From Branchiostoma floridae (Eukaryota; Chordata; Leptocardii; Amphioxiformes; Branchiostomatidae): a stretch of DNA of 64,000 nt. The stretch covers positions 5,738,592-5,802,591 of the forward strand of contig NC_049981.1 of assembly GCF_000003815.2 (NCBI RefSeq). Direction: 5' to 3'. The notes under the pieces are model-generated. The model ran no database searches. It had not been told where the DNA came from and saw only the letters and a program-made list of their open reading frames with translations. Both the position numbers and the translations under genes were made by a program. This document shows, piece by piece, positions 12,701 to 27,700 of this stretch; the first letter of the stretch is position 1; the number at the start of each line of letters is the position of its first letter.

Positions 12701-15700
12701 TGTACCAGTGTCGAGTTCCGCTGTGAAAACAGCTGTGTGGCACCATCTGAAGTGTGTGACGGGGTTTCTGACTGTGGTGACTCATCGGACGTGTGTCGTG
12801 AGTTTGACACAAATTACAATTACTACAGTGCATGCATTAGGGACATTATTTAGCTTAGCACAAGTGTATTTGTGTAAGGAAACCCTACAGAGGTACTAGG
12901 TCAACTTTCAGAAGCTTGAAAATAAATATGAACTGAACAAGGGATGATAAAGCAAAGAAGAGTTAATCAACCTCAAACTTCTCTAGATGATACAATTTAT
13001 TTAGTAATAAATAGTATAACTTTATGTGAGTTATTATAAATATGTTGCAATGATTTTGCAAGTTTGTATCTTATCTGCCCATTTTGCCTCAGTAAATAAC
13101 CTTCTTTACTCAAAAAATGTATGGTTTAAAATATGAAAGTATAATATCTAAGCAAATAAAGCTTTCTGGTGTATCCTCATCAATGATATAAATGATTTCA
13201 TTATCTAGGTCTGACACACCTTCGAAGCTTCTCAGAGCTTTGTAAATGCTGAAAGAAGACAAAATCCCATAAATTACCACAGTGGAATTGTAATGCTTTC
13301 TCATTGATAACCTTTATTTGTATTATAGATTTTTTTTATTACATGGAAATCGTAGCGTTAGTGCCTTTCCAATCACCGTTTCTGTAGAATCCTGTGAAGA
13401 GAAGGGACTGTGGCAGTGTGACAGCGGTGAGTGCATCAACAACGCCTCGGTGTGTGACGGAGACAAAGACTGCTCTTCTGGGACAGACGAAGAGAACTGC
13501 AGCGGTAGGTTCTCTTATATTTACCCAAGATTGCCTTGCAGGTACCTTCAGTCTAGATTACCCTTAAACAGACAAAAGGGAGTAGGTATAATTGACCTTT
13601 GTGAAACAGCTGGGAAAAGGGCCTGACAGTGAAAATTGATTGCACATCATGGAAAGGTTTAAAACAATTGAAAACAATTTAAACGATATGATTACCGTGT
13701 TTAATATTGTTTTTTGTACAAACACAATACTTTTTTTTTTAAAGCTGCGTGTTCCACACCATCTGCATTTTGCTGTGTGAAATATCCTGTGGTTGTTTGT
13801 TGGTGATTTTGTTTTTAAACACTTATTGATGCGTCCACACTTTATTTCTCATAGCTCCCTGCAACGGTCTACAGTTAGAGTGTGACGGGGAATGTCTGCC
13901 GAAATACCGCTCCTGTGACGGCTTGGTGGACTGTGCGAACGGGGAGGACGAGATAAACTGCACTGTTGGAGGTGGGAACAAGTTTACGTCTTTTTATGAT
14001 TAACTACCCATATGAAGTATAAAGTATTTTCAAATCAATAATGTTTTTGAACATTTTAATTCTCAAATGTTAAGAAACTGTTGATGAAATTAGTGCAACA
14101 ACTGTGATGCAACTACATGAAAACACACACACGTCAAACTGTTGCCAAACATTCATTTACTAGTAATTGTACTAAAAAGAGAGCAAAATGCTAGATGCAT
14201 GTACCGTATCAAGTTCAACACAGCTTCCAGTATCAAGACCTATATGCACCGGACATGAACCATTTCAACGCAGTGTCCACTTTTCTGTATTTAATCTCAC
14301 CGAATCAGTGTCAGGGAGTAAGACCCATCATACCTACACCACATCTAGTTTTTTTTTTTTTTTCAAGGCTTTATTAGTAAAAAACAAATAATACATTTGT
14401 CAACAACAGAGTATCTAAGCTACTATTGTACATGGAGTAATTTGAAGTACTAGTGAAATACACAATAGGTAATGCGCATGGAAGAGGTATCATTGTCTAT
14501 ATAAGCATTTCTCTCATGTACTTATACAGGCTATTATGTATAACCAATATACACCACATGGTTGCCACAATTGTCATGGAATAATTATGATACATGTAGA
14601 TGGTTATCAAAAACAACAAGTTACTTTTAACATTCGGAACTTTTTCTTTCATAACAAAGTATAGTTTACAGTATGTTATAACACAGTAGATCTAGACTGG
14701 ACTAGAACTATAGTTTACATACTATGGGTTTAACAGTTGTTGTTGCTTTTTATGAGCTTAAAAATCATTATTTAAGTACATTGTACATAGAAGTAAACAT
14801 TACAGAACATGAAGCCTGTTTTTGAGTTCACAATTGAAGATGTTAGATAAGTTATGGCCTGAAATTGGCCGTGGGCACTTTCTAGAAAAAATCCATGTTT
14901 TAAAGATAACCCACTTTGCTATAGATATTATTCGTATTCTTTTCTTCAGGATATTTTCGTTTATTGGCTGGTTTACCTTTCCCAGTATAATCTCTTCAAA
15001 ATCAATATAAGGGTTACCGGGGCTAAATGGTACAGAAGTATGTACCAAATTCCACAGGTTAGTTAGCCTTTTACATTCCAGGAACATATGTTTATAATTG
15101 TCAACATGACCACTGTCACATAATTTACATACAGGATCAACTACTTGACCATCTTCATCTTGTATTCTCCATTTGCTTAATTTCTCACCACATGGTAAAA
15201 TTTGATGAAGTAGTTTGTAATTAAGCTCTGCTATTTGTGTTTCTTTACATGAAGTTGTGCCTAGCATTTTCCAAATCTTCTTCCAATTAAGTGAGTATAT
15301 ATCAAAATGTGTCTGCCATTTCTGTTGGCAGTTTGGAACTATAAATATTTGTAACATAAGGTTTCGGTATATCACAGAAGTTTTTGGAAAATCTAAGGCT
15401 GGTGTTTCTAACGTTTCTCTTTCGATACAACAATTTTTACGTATGGCTCTTTTTACAATGAGCAATTCACACATCCAGTTATGTTTCTTGGTAAGTTTTC
15501 GGAACACCTCTCTGTCACTTATAAAAGTACCATTTTGTAAAATATCCTGTATATAAACAAAACCAGAGTTAATCCAATGTGGGTACAAGAGTGTTTTCCC
15601 CCCTGATACAATATGCTTGTTTCCCCAGATAATCTGGTTTGTGTCACAATTGCTTTTAGCTTTGTACCATGCATAAATAACTTGCTTATAAAAGAGGGGT

Positions 15701-18700
15701 ACATTACACAGGTATTTGTCTTCAATGCAACTCATTTGAAACACAAAATTCAAGTCTATATCTAAGGAAGATAAGTAGTGTAGAGGGATATGTCTCCAAG
15801 AACCCTTACCATTAAGCAGACGTTTAACCCAAGACGCCAAGAGAGCATCTTTCACACTATGTATGTCTAGCATTTTTAAACCTCCCTGTTCATAGTTGCC
15901 AATGAGGGTTTTCCGTTTAATTTTGTCCTTTTTTCCACTCCACACAAAGTTAAAAAAGGCAGCATTTAGCTCCTTTAACACTATTGTTGGTGTTGGAAGA
16001 ATGTTCATTACATATGTTACCTTTGCAGCTGCCAATGCCTTTACAATGGTTATTTTCCCAAATAAAGTAAGATTCCTTTGGCACCATGTATTGAGAACTG
16101 TTTTAACTTGTTTTACCTTGTCATCCCAGTTTAATTTCATTAATTGTTCCTTGCTATGAACAAAATTTACACCAAGTGACTTAATTACAGAAGGCCATTG
16201 GATACCTGCTATTTCATCTTTTCTGTGTTTCCATATACCTAGCCACAGTCCTTTTGTTTTAGCTTTGTTTAAGTTGGGTCCAGCCACATTAGAGAATGAG
16301 CTAAGGCACTCAAGTGTTTCATACAGTGAGTCTTCAGTGGACAAGAAAACAGTGGTATCATCTGCCACCTGGCACATCTTAATTTCTGCTTCGTCTACTG
16401 TGACACTTTGATATTTTGGTTATTTTGTATGCTATAAAATAGGATCTCTGCTACAAGAAGAAACAGTAGAGCACTTAATGGGCATCCTTGTCTTATACCC
16501 CGCTGCAGTTGTATACTAGCGGCTTTCCAGCCGTTGTTGATGACTGAGGCCAGACAGTCAGAATACATGATCTTTACCCAGTTTACAAAATTTGGGCCAA
16601 AGTTAAATTTCTCTAATACCTTAAACATAAAATTGTGCTCCACACAATCAAAAGCTTTCTCAAAATCTATGAATAGTACAATACCTGTCTTATTTTTGGA
16701 ATCACAGAAGTCAATTATATCTTGAATTAATCTAACATTTTGTCCTATGAAACGTCCTTTTATGTAAGCACACTGGTCCTTATTTATTAGATCTTTCAGG
16801 AGAGGTTTAATTCTATTTGCCATGACAAAAGCAAGTATCTTATAATCGGTATTTAAGAGGCTTATAGGTCTCCAATTGCTAAGTGATTCCATGTCTCCAT
16901 TTTTGTGTATCAATCTTAGTAGGGCCTTTCTGAAGGAGGGTGGTAGTTTTCCTTCACTGAGTGCATTGCAAATAACAGAGTACACTAAAAATCCAATTGA
17001 AGGCCAGAACAGTTTGTAAAATTCAGGTGGAAGCCCATCAGGGCCAGGTGTTTTACCTTGTTTCATGCTTGTTACAGCTTCTTCACATTCTTGTAATGTG
17101 ATTGGTTTGTCACACTCCTGCTTTTCTTGTTCAGATAGTATGTTTGGAATATTCATAGATCCCAGGAAGTCTTCAATTTTGTCTTCGGGTACCTTTTTAG
17201 AGGAGTATAGAGTTTGATAAAAGCTTCTACACTCTTTTAATATCTCTGCTTGGTCATGTATTTTTTCATTGTCTCTCACTAGCGAGGTTATACAATTTTG
17301 ACTTTGCTTCTTGTTTTCTAAGCTCAAAAAGTACTTGGATGGTCTTTCACCTTCTGCAATATATCTTGCTTTTGCTCTGATTTGTTGACCTTTGGCCTTT
17401 TCTAGGAGAATACTCTCCAGCTGCGTCTTAACACATTCATATTCAGCAAGAGTTTGAGGATTTAAATCCTTATCTATTTTCTCTTGTAGAGATTCCAATT
17501 TATTTGTTGTTTCTTTTTCTAAGGTGTTTCTCTCTTTAGTTTTAAACTTTGACCATGCTATAGACAGCTCTTTGATCTTCATTTTGCATATTTCCCATAT
17601 AAGTTCTGGTTTACACTGTTTGAATTCTATTTTGGTATCCTCAATAAGCCTTTCTATTTCGTGTTTATAGTTTGGATCATTTAAAAGATTAACATTTAGT
17701 TTCCAGAATCCATTTCCTCTTGGTGTTTCCTTAACATGCATATCTATAAACACAGCATTGTGATCACTGCAAATACTGGCATAATGGCCAGCTTCCATAA
17801 CATCAGTCAAGGTGTTTTCAACCAACCAGTAATCTAGCCTTCGTGCAGTTGTTTTTCTTCTCCAAGTGAAACTTTTCAGTGTGGGATGCATGTGCCGAAA
17901 TATATCTTGTAGGTTGAAATGGGCACAGAGGTCCCTTACGCCTTACACCACATCTAGTTTGATGTCTGTTTCTTCCCTGTTTCTTCCCACACAGAGCTCC
18001 CTATACCCAACAGCTAAATTTAGTACAGCACAGTATTATACACCCTATCTTATACGTACTTGAACCATCAGAACACAGTGTCTGGGAGCAAGACCTTATT
18101 TATACAGTCTAAGGGTAACAGACCAATGTACGTGTACAATCTCACCAACAGTCGACTATTGTTTAATCATCAGATCGTATACCAACGGGGTATTCCTTCC
18201 AGTCAACTCAGAACAGGATGTACGAGCACGGATGTTTCAGTCTTTTTAATCAGACAAGATGATATTTACTTTAGTTTAACACCAAAACTCCAACACAGGT
18301 TGCGGTGCTAAGCAGTTCCCCTGTGCGGACGGTACCTGCCTGTTGGAGTCTCAGCTGTGTGATAAATATAACCAGACGGACTGTAGTGGAGGGGAGGATG
18401 AGGAGGATTGTGGAGGTAGTTAGGGAACAGTTTACTTCAAACTTGTTATAAAACGGGGAATGGTGCGATGGTCGTTGAAAGAAAGTCATGTGTCTTGAGC
18501 TTTAGGGTAAACTTGAAGAACATCATATGAAGTAGATTCTCATGTGATGTAGAAAAACACAGCCTCTACAATACTGTTAACCTTTATGTTAACATCTGCA
18601 TGGTGTCCTGTTGTTTTGGTAGTGATAACGATGAAAAATTCTATTAAGGAAACAAATCTTGGAATGTCTTTTAAGGCATAAAATATCAAAAAATCAACAT

Positions 18701-21700
18701 TAAATATTATAAATATTAAATATTTGATGTGAGATGATTATCTCAAATTTTATCAGCTTTTGGCATTGAAATGTGTTTTTTTAACAATGAAATACATCGT
18801 ACATTACAACATGTACATGTACGGATGTTTCATATACATCATGCCAAATGGAGGGATAGCATCTAAGTTTTAAAAATTCTAATTTTCCTCACAGATGTGC
18901 CGCCTCTTGGATTTCCGCTTGGCCTGGCAAGTCGGTACATTCCCGATGTTTTCATCACTGCCAGTTCCGAGTACAAGCCGGAGTTTGCCGCCTCCCAGGC
19001 TCGGCACACGCCTCCGACTGCACCGGGGTACTGCTGGGTACCGAGTACAGTGGAGGACCAATGGATTCAGGTACACGGATTTTTATTTTTTTTACTTATT
19101 AATAGGTTCTGTTAAGTAGATCGTAGTCATGAAAAAATAATTTGTGCCACACTATGTTTAAGAAGGTTACACATCCAGGTAGACAACATCCAGATGCAAT
19201 TCATTCTCTAAAACTGGTTAAAATGGGGCCCTGCCAGTTTACTCTAGATCTAGTGACACTGATGAAGAGTGATGGATGTCACTCTAAACGTCCAGAAGTA
19301 AATATCAATTTCTTCCCAGTTGTATTGCACTTGGATATTATCTAATGATGACCTAGTTAATACGATGACGGTAAGGCCGTTTAAAAATAATTACTGAATT
19401 TTTCATTTTTTTTTTGCTTCAGGTTTACTTTGGAAAGACAACGAACGTCACGGGGGTGGTCATCAGTGGAGGTGGCTCGAACTGGGACCTGGGCAGTTGG
19501 GTGACGTCATTTAGTCTGGCCTTTAGCATGGACGGCAATGAGTGGTCCCCGTATGGAGGCACCAGCAATGATACACAGGTATAGAGAGATCATTATGTTG
19601 ATAAAAAGGACATGTTGGGAACAGGTCCAAGGACTTTGTTGCCTAGCATATGATAAGGCGTTTTGTCGAGAGACCCCGGTTTTAAAACCGCTTAATATGC
19701 ATCCCGGTGTTTTCCTTCGTAAATGCTCTTTAAAAAATCTCCTAGCTTAACCCTGGTATAAATGGATATCTAGCTTTGGTTCAGTCTGTACCTCTCATAT
19801 GACGTTAAATGGAGGTCATATGTTTAGGAGAGCCACATATCAAACGATTTAAACCATTTCTATATTTATCTAAATGTGTAGGGGTCTTTCCCGGTACAAT
19901 TATTCCTCAAATGTGGTTAAACTGAATACATTCATACATACATCCATACATGCATTTACATAGATTAAAATGTAGCTAAAGATTTATTTCAATGTACTGT
20001 AATTTTTTTTCATTATTGTCAAAAATCCTATAGCATTACATGCCTGTTGGGGCAAAGTCCCATAAGTCGTGCAGACTCAAATATTTGAAAAAAAAATCTG
20101 TTACTTTATTAATTATGGTATCTATTTCTTAAAGACTTAGTCTAGTCTAGTGACCGAACACGAGCCTTTTTATCTTCTTGCACAGGTTTTCCAAGGAAAT
20201 CGAGACCGGTACAACAAAGTAAGTCGTCCTCTCCCTATTCCTGTGAGGTCACGTTACATCCGGCTTTACCCGACAGGCTACGAGGGCTGGGTTGCCATGG
20301 TGATGGAGGTGTACGTCACTAACGGTCAGTTTTCTGAAGTTCAATAAACAGTACATATCGCACCGTGACTTAAAACACTTTACTTAGGAGGTACAGATAT
20401 TTCTGCAAGATTTATGTCTTTGGTAAGGTTAAATGAAGAATGAATGCATTCAAAGTAATTTCAAACTTGTCACTCGTATCAAATAAGGAAAATCCATCAG
20501 TATGATAAACACCTCTGAGGGATCATCAATCCGTTGACGCAAGTCATGTCAAGTCAAGACAAGGCTTATGCAAAAACGCATCCGGTACAATGTATAGCAG
20601 ATGACATACATGCATTGGTAACAACTCGAACTATACGGTCACGCTGATACAATATTTTCATCCATTTGTAGACGAAAACGCTTGGCTGGTGCAAGGCGAC
20701 TACGTCCCATTGGGGGTTGGCATCGATGTCGGCAATCCCGTGGCCGCTCCGAAGATTCCCGACCTCCATATCACCGCTTCATCGCGAGATGGAAACTTCT
20801 TCCCGTGGCTGGCACGTCTGAACAACGGGGGGAGACTGGGGTGGGGAGCGGGCTGGTCTCCCGGCGGACAGGACATTGTTCCGTGGCTCCAGGTATACCT
20901 AACTCCTCCTCTAATGCCTATTCTGAGAGGCATCCAGGGTAAATGGTTTTCACTCTCACTCACTCACTCACTTACTCACTCACTCACTCACTCACTCGCT
21001 CACTCACTCACTCACTCACTCGCTCGCTCGCTCGCTCGCTCGCTCGCTTTCTATCTCCACCAACGTTTAGGTAACCGTCTGTCACCACCCTTAGGGCAAT
21101 TCTGACTGTTTTACATTGTACCGCAGCAATATGTGTCGCCCGCGGCTTATAGTAACAGATGCTGTAACATGCGCAAGTTTTAAAAGCGCAGTGACTACGT
21201 ATGCCACATTTTAAAAATGCGGTGAAAATTTGCATCAGCAGTCACCCTGATGCAATTTTATACCGCATTTTTAAAATGTGGCATACGTAGTCACTACGCT
21301 TTTAAAACTTGCGCCTGCGACCGCATCAGTAACTACATTGCTTTTGTGCTCGCATCTGTTTCTGACACCTTGTACTGCAGTGCAATGTTGGCTAGTCAGA
21401 ATACCCTGAAGACAGTGACAAGCAGCCATTGGAACCTTAAAGTAAACAAAGCTACGGTTGTGGCAAACGAGTCTAGTCAGTGACGTTACAACCTTTTAAA
21501 AACTATCACGGACCTGAAATCAAATAGATGTACAAAAATATAATTATATATTGTGTCTTCTCTCTCTCTCTCTCTCTCACTGACAGATCAAGCACGACAA
21601 TATCTACGAAGTTGCCGGTGTCGTCACGCAGGGGGCTTACAACCTTGAACGCTGGGTGACTTCATTCACGCTGGCGTTCTCTGTGAATGGTGAAACATGG

Positions 21701-24700
21701 ACACCGTACTCACAGAGTACCTGGGACGTAAAGGTTAGTTTAACTGTATACTCTGGAATCATAATAAACAGTGTATTTAAAATGATACGATTTTTAAGAC
21801 TTTATATCCGTACACAAAAATAAAGCGCTTACCAACAAGCTTTCGATCAGTCCTCTGATCCTTCTCAAGTTGTAATGACCCAAAACCTAAGTCGCACTTC
21901 CGGAACGGAAGTGTGACGTCAGTAAAGGGTCAAAGGTGCTTGACAGTCGGTATCGGCCCCCGTCTCGGTTGATGGAAGGTTGGTGGGCTCTGATGTAAAT
22001 TAGCCTCTTTCACTCCCCTGAGAAAGTAATCCTGTACAGTGTATTGTTGCTGTAAGAATGCTCCTTACCATTTATGGGGCATGTTAGTGTTTAAGATGGC
22101 ATTCAACAGACTAACGATAGAAATACAATACTTCGAAATAATTATAAAGTTCTTTACTAAAAATAAATGTACAATAAATGCATTGCTCGCCTATATGTTT
22201 CATTCCTTTTTTGAATTATTTTTCTTCTAAATTAGGTGTTTTTTTTACAAAATTTGACATAAAAACATAACATTTTGGTCGTTACTTAACACATGGTAAA
22301 TGTTTTGTTTTAGGTTTTCACCGGAAATAGCGACAACTATCGCTATGCTCGCAACCTGTTGGACAAGCCGGTTGTTGCCATCTACACCCGGTTCTATCCA
22401 CAACCTGATCCCTTTAGGATGCCAGCACTGAGAGTTGAAATTCTTGTCAAAGATGGTAAGAAGTCGAATTTGTTTTAGCTTGAATTATTTTATGGCTATA
22501 AGTATCATTGTACTATTTTCTTACAATATCAACAAAGAATACATGTAAATAGTGTAAATGCAGGAATGTTCGCGGTGGATTAATCTTCCGGGTTTTGGCG
22601 GTGACCACTTTACCGCGAACTTAAAACCACCGCGAACATTTTTCTATTATGGTATTAGATTGCAGTCTATGGTGTTAAAACCACCGCGAAAAGTCTATTT
22701 TCCTGCTACCGCGAAATTAAATCCCCAGGAACTTAAATGCATTTACAGTAGTACAGAATATTGGGCATTTAATTTACATAACCAATAAGTTCTCTTTGCT
22801 TACGTTTTAATTTCTTTTAGATACCTTTCTTAGAGCTTCAAATTGGATTATTGTTCTTCGCCGCTATACCCCCCCCCCCTGTCAATAACTTTGTTTGGGC
22901 AGAATGAGCCGTCACTGCTGATTCCATTTCTTCTTTTCATGCATGCTGTTCTGTAGGCAGGGTTTAGAGCACAATATTGTTACAAATTGGGTGTTCTGCT
23001 TCTGTATTATGATTAAAAAAACGCTAGTGGGATAATATAAGAATTTCTGTGGCTCTACATACATGTATATGTTAAGACAACCCATCCAAAATTCCCTGTG
23101 TCATTGTGTTGAAAAATAACAGGCGCACACACCAACACATAAGCAATGATGCAGACGAAAACACATTATTCTTAGCGAGGGTAAGAAGAAACCTAAATGA
23201 GGACAAACCTTTTTTTTTAAAGTTTGTCATCGATATTTTTCAAAGGTTCGGGGTGTGCATCTGACGAGGCGTTCTGTAACGGGGCGTGTCGACCACGGGA
23301 CAGTTTCTGTGGGGCTTTTGAAGGCTGTGTGCCGCAACGCTATAACGATGGACAGATGTGGATACACTCACTAGCAACTATGCTACATTATATCATATTA
23401 TTGAAGTTGCATCCGATAAACAGATATCATAGCAGTAGTAGTTTATGACATCACTGCACATAAAAAATGACGATGAAATTTATTTCTGATTGGTCAAAAA
23501 TATTGATATTGAATAAGGCGACAGTTTTTTTACATTTTATCAGTGTATACTTTTGTGTTGGAAAAAAAGTTTAGCATTTTACTATGAATACCACCAACAC
23601 AAATGAGCTTCCATGATGACGATGGATGTTCTTAAATTAAAATCTAACAATTGTAAATAAGATCACTGCTGCACGTGTTTAGATTACAGCAATGCAATTG
23701 CATGCTGCATGGGGCTTTTTTGCCGTCAATTCCTGTATTTTAGCCAAAGATCCTTGGGTTGAATTGTTTTGCAGACAGGGAATCTCACATTTCTTTTCTG
23801 TTAGACGGGGTATTTTATGCAAACAACATGCAAACAACAGTGTATGAAAAAGGTACTAGATATCAATAATGTGACAAAGAAAGAGTCAAACTTACTGTTT
23901 TGCAGTACTGTTTGCGAAGACGTGCTGCAGATAGAATGCGGTCGACTGGAATCTACCGTCGGGTTGGAAGATCTGGGATGTTTGGGTTCGTTTCTTTACC
24001 TTCTCTATCACTGTTGATGCTATGGTCAGAAAAATGGGTTTATATACGTAGTTTTAAGGTCACATTGCCTGTAACAAACTTAACAGACTTCTGGTTATGC
24101 ATCAAGTTTCGTTGATATTTTCTTTTGATTGACTACGCTCTACTATTGTGCATATAAAGGTAAGAGAGAAAAATGTAATAATAGATAGATGGATGAAAGA
24201 ATTGAGTAATAGAAAAGTAGATTATAATTAATTCATGTCACATATACTATTAGATACAAAGAAATCAATGAATAGATGAATTGATATATTATATAAAAGA
24301 ACAAATAACTGTATGCATGAATGGATCAATTAATGAATAGATGTTGATAGATAATGTCAAAATTAAGAGGGTTTTATCGGTACCGGTAACTTGAGCGTGC
24401 CAGTACAAGTTGAAATACCTGCCATACATAAATGACTATCCATTTTTTTTCCTGTAGAAATTGACAGTCAGTACATGTCGTGTTGGGACGGAACTAGTCC
24501 CGGACGAGGGTCTGGGGTGTTTCACACATTCCAGGCCTGTGACGGCGTGGAAGACTGCTCTACAGGGAGGGACGAGGAAAATTGTGATGGTAAGAGTGCA
24601 CACTTGTTGCATCTTATTTGCAGTGGTAGAAACACACCTAAATGTAAATGTACTTTAGGACTGTTTATCTACAGAAATTAGTTATGATTCATCATGGTCT

Positions 24701-27700
24701 AAATTGCATAAAATGTAACGTTAATGTGCGTGTGTGTGCGTGCGTGTGTGTGTGTGTGTGTGTGGTTTGTGTGTGTTTGTGTGTGTGTGTGTATGTGTTT
24801 CGTATGTGTTTGTATGTGCAACTTCCTTCCTACTACAACTTGGAAGCTTTTATATTGCAGATTGTGCGTTGGAATGTCAGACGGAATTTTCCTCCTGTGT
24901 GCCAAGTAGCTGGATCTGTGATGAAATAGAAGATTGTGTGGATGGGAAGGACGAACAAGGGTGTGTAAAAGGTAGGTGTTTGACTGAGATAGCTAAAAAA
25001 AGGACAAGTTTTTTTAAAATTTTTCAAATAACCCTCAAACCACCGTATAGGGTCTAAACTGACCCAGACATATATCAATATCTGCCATTATGACATTTCT
25101 GGTTGAAAACAAATTTCCTTCTATGAATTTGTTTGTATGTATGTCTTATAACTTCTCATACGTTTTTACCGAGATTGGCTCATTGTTAATTAAGCTATCA
25201 TAGAAAGTTTATGTATGGTCCAGTGGGGTCAAAACTGACCCCATCATTTTTTAAATAAACTTTTGAGACCCATGCCTAAACTTTGTATGATCACGAAATT
25301 TTCAAAAAATGATGTAAATGTGCAATGAAATTATGGTAACAACTTTTGTGTCATTACCATGTTATATGTCATGAACAAATGTGGTTTGCCAAGAAAACCT
25401 TAAAACTTGAATGTTTAAGCCAAAATTTGAAAATTGCGTAATAAATATGCCTGTCACAATTCCGTTGCCATGGCAACTTAAAAAATGATGAACCTTTTTT
25501 ATTCACTTAAATTGCTTGCTATTAACATTTTCTGAAAAGGGACCAAGTTTGGTGGCCCTAGCATAAGCTATTCAGTGTCTATGAGACTTTGAATTTAGTG
25601 CGGGGCACTGCGGGCATAAAAAAGAAAAAAAAATACCCTGAATAGCACTAATAATGCAAATGAATCACACAACAAAACTGTATTTGTCCCAAACGTTATG
25701 GTAATGTACGTCACAAAAAAGGTACGGTGGTTTGAGGGTTAAGGTAAGCAACCTTCTTTTCTTCTCTGAAGACGTTTTGACAACATGTCTACTGTCTTCA
25801 TCAACGTAAAGATGTGAGCTTTACTTTGCACTGATGAAAAACATATGATCTAGAAACTTCTAAAGAGACAAAAGGATGGTCCGTACACACGCACACATAA
25901 AATTGATGTTGATTTTAACGACCAGATAAGATTATTTATGGAACTGGCAGACAACGTAGATCATTATTTTTTTGCATTGCCATTTTCTTTTGTTTGATTT
26001 GCTGTTGGACAGACGATGACAGTGTGGCACTGAACTCACGTTAGTAACTTATATTACCAGTTCCACACACACAGTAAAAACAAAAGGTGAATGTAGTCCT
26101 CATCGACCAAAGTCATGTGCCCATTTTTACACCTGGGTGAAGTGAACAAGGTCGCGTGAAGTGCATTTCCCAATGGCACAACGTCGAGGACTTGGGACCT
26201 TTAGTTTTCTAGCCAAACCATCTACAAGTTACGCAACACATGACGTGATGCTTTAACGAGCGGCTTTTCAATAAACCGATAACGTTTATGTTTGAGATGT
26301 ACTCTTCATCACAGGTGTGCCCAAACACTGCTTCTTCACCTGCCGTAACAACGTCACCTGCCTGCCGTCACGTCAGCTGGGGGACGGGCATCATGACTGT
26401 TCGTACGGGGAGGACGAAATACCAAGCAATGGTAGGCTGCCACTACAATTGTGAAATCAATAAATTGTGAAAATACAGCCATAGTTTATTTTGCCGGGTA
26501 TTTAGATACTTACGGGGGTACTATAAAATTGATCAGGTGATCACATTAATTAGATGCTTAAATACAACCCAATTATGGGTGTTTACCCTTAAAAACGTAG
26601 ATTGTTTACCAATTACTTAAAAAAATTCTAGATTCATATAGATAGTTTTAATTGTATGCAAATCTGTGACTACAGTTGAAGATGCAGTGAGACGCTTGTG
26701 GGGCTCATGTAGATTCAACTGTCCGGCCGTCTACGGCAACGCGTCGTGCGTTCCTGACGCGTTCGTTTGTGATGGTGACGCGGACTGCTTGGGGGAGGAG
26801 GACGAGCAGGGCTGTTCAGTCGTGGAGGAAAGACAGAATGATGATTGCGATACCGTCAGCTGTGACACGCCTGGTAACGCCATGGGTTCAATCTGTGTGC
26901 CATCTTATTGGGTCTGTGACGGGTACCCGAACTGTGCGTCAGGGGAGGACGAACAGGGGTGTGACAACGCAGATGGTGTGTCCACACAAACCAGCAGCGC
27001 ACCGAGCGACGGTCTGCAAACTGCTGCTGGGGGTCAGGAAGAGACCTGGGGGCCAACAGATGGTCAACAGCCACAGAGCGAATCAAATGCAGAGCAGTCA
27101 AGAGGCCAAGGATCACCAGGTAACAATGCCAATACTGCAAATGTTTTACAGTCTCCTTAAACAAGTAGATATTGATATACGTGGGGTGATCAATAAGTGC
27201 TCGGCCTCACCAGAAATAAGAAGATTTCGTTGCACAACTTCATATAAACAAGTCTTTTATCAATGTTTCTCCAAATTTCAAATCATTGCAGTCATTACTT
27301 TCCAGGCCCTCTTTTTTTTCTTTTTTAATTAGAAGGTGAGAAAAACAAGGATGAATTGTGATCAGACATGTGTCGGTCGAGTTCCCCATGTCGTAATTTT
27401 TTTTCATTAGGCCATGTTGATTTGATTATATGGATGACATCCTCTGGGAACCACAAAACTGATGCAAGCGAGCGAATAAAAAAAAAGTTTGGCCCCCAAA
27501 AAAAGTTGCCTTCAGTATGAGATCAAAGTGGCCAGGAAGGTTGAACATGGGACTAAACACACATAGTTTGGTATACCAACAGTTAGGTGTAGCGACCAGT
27601 ACGTCATACGGTGCAAAACATTTTTTTTTCTTCTAAGACTAATCCGAAAAAAATATGAAAGAAAAATCAGAGGAACATGTTTCGCCAATTAAAAAAATGA

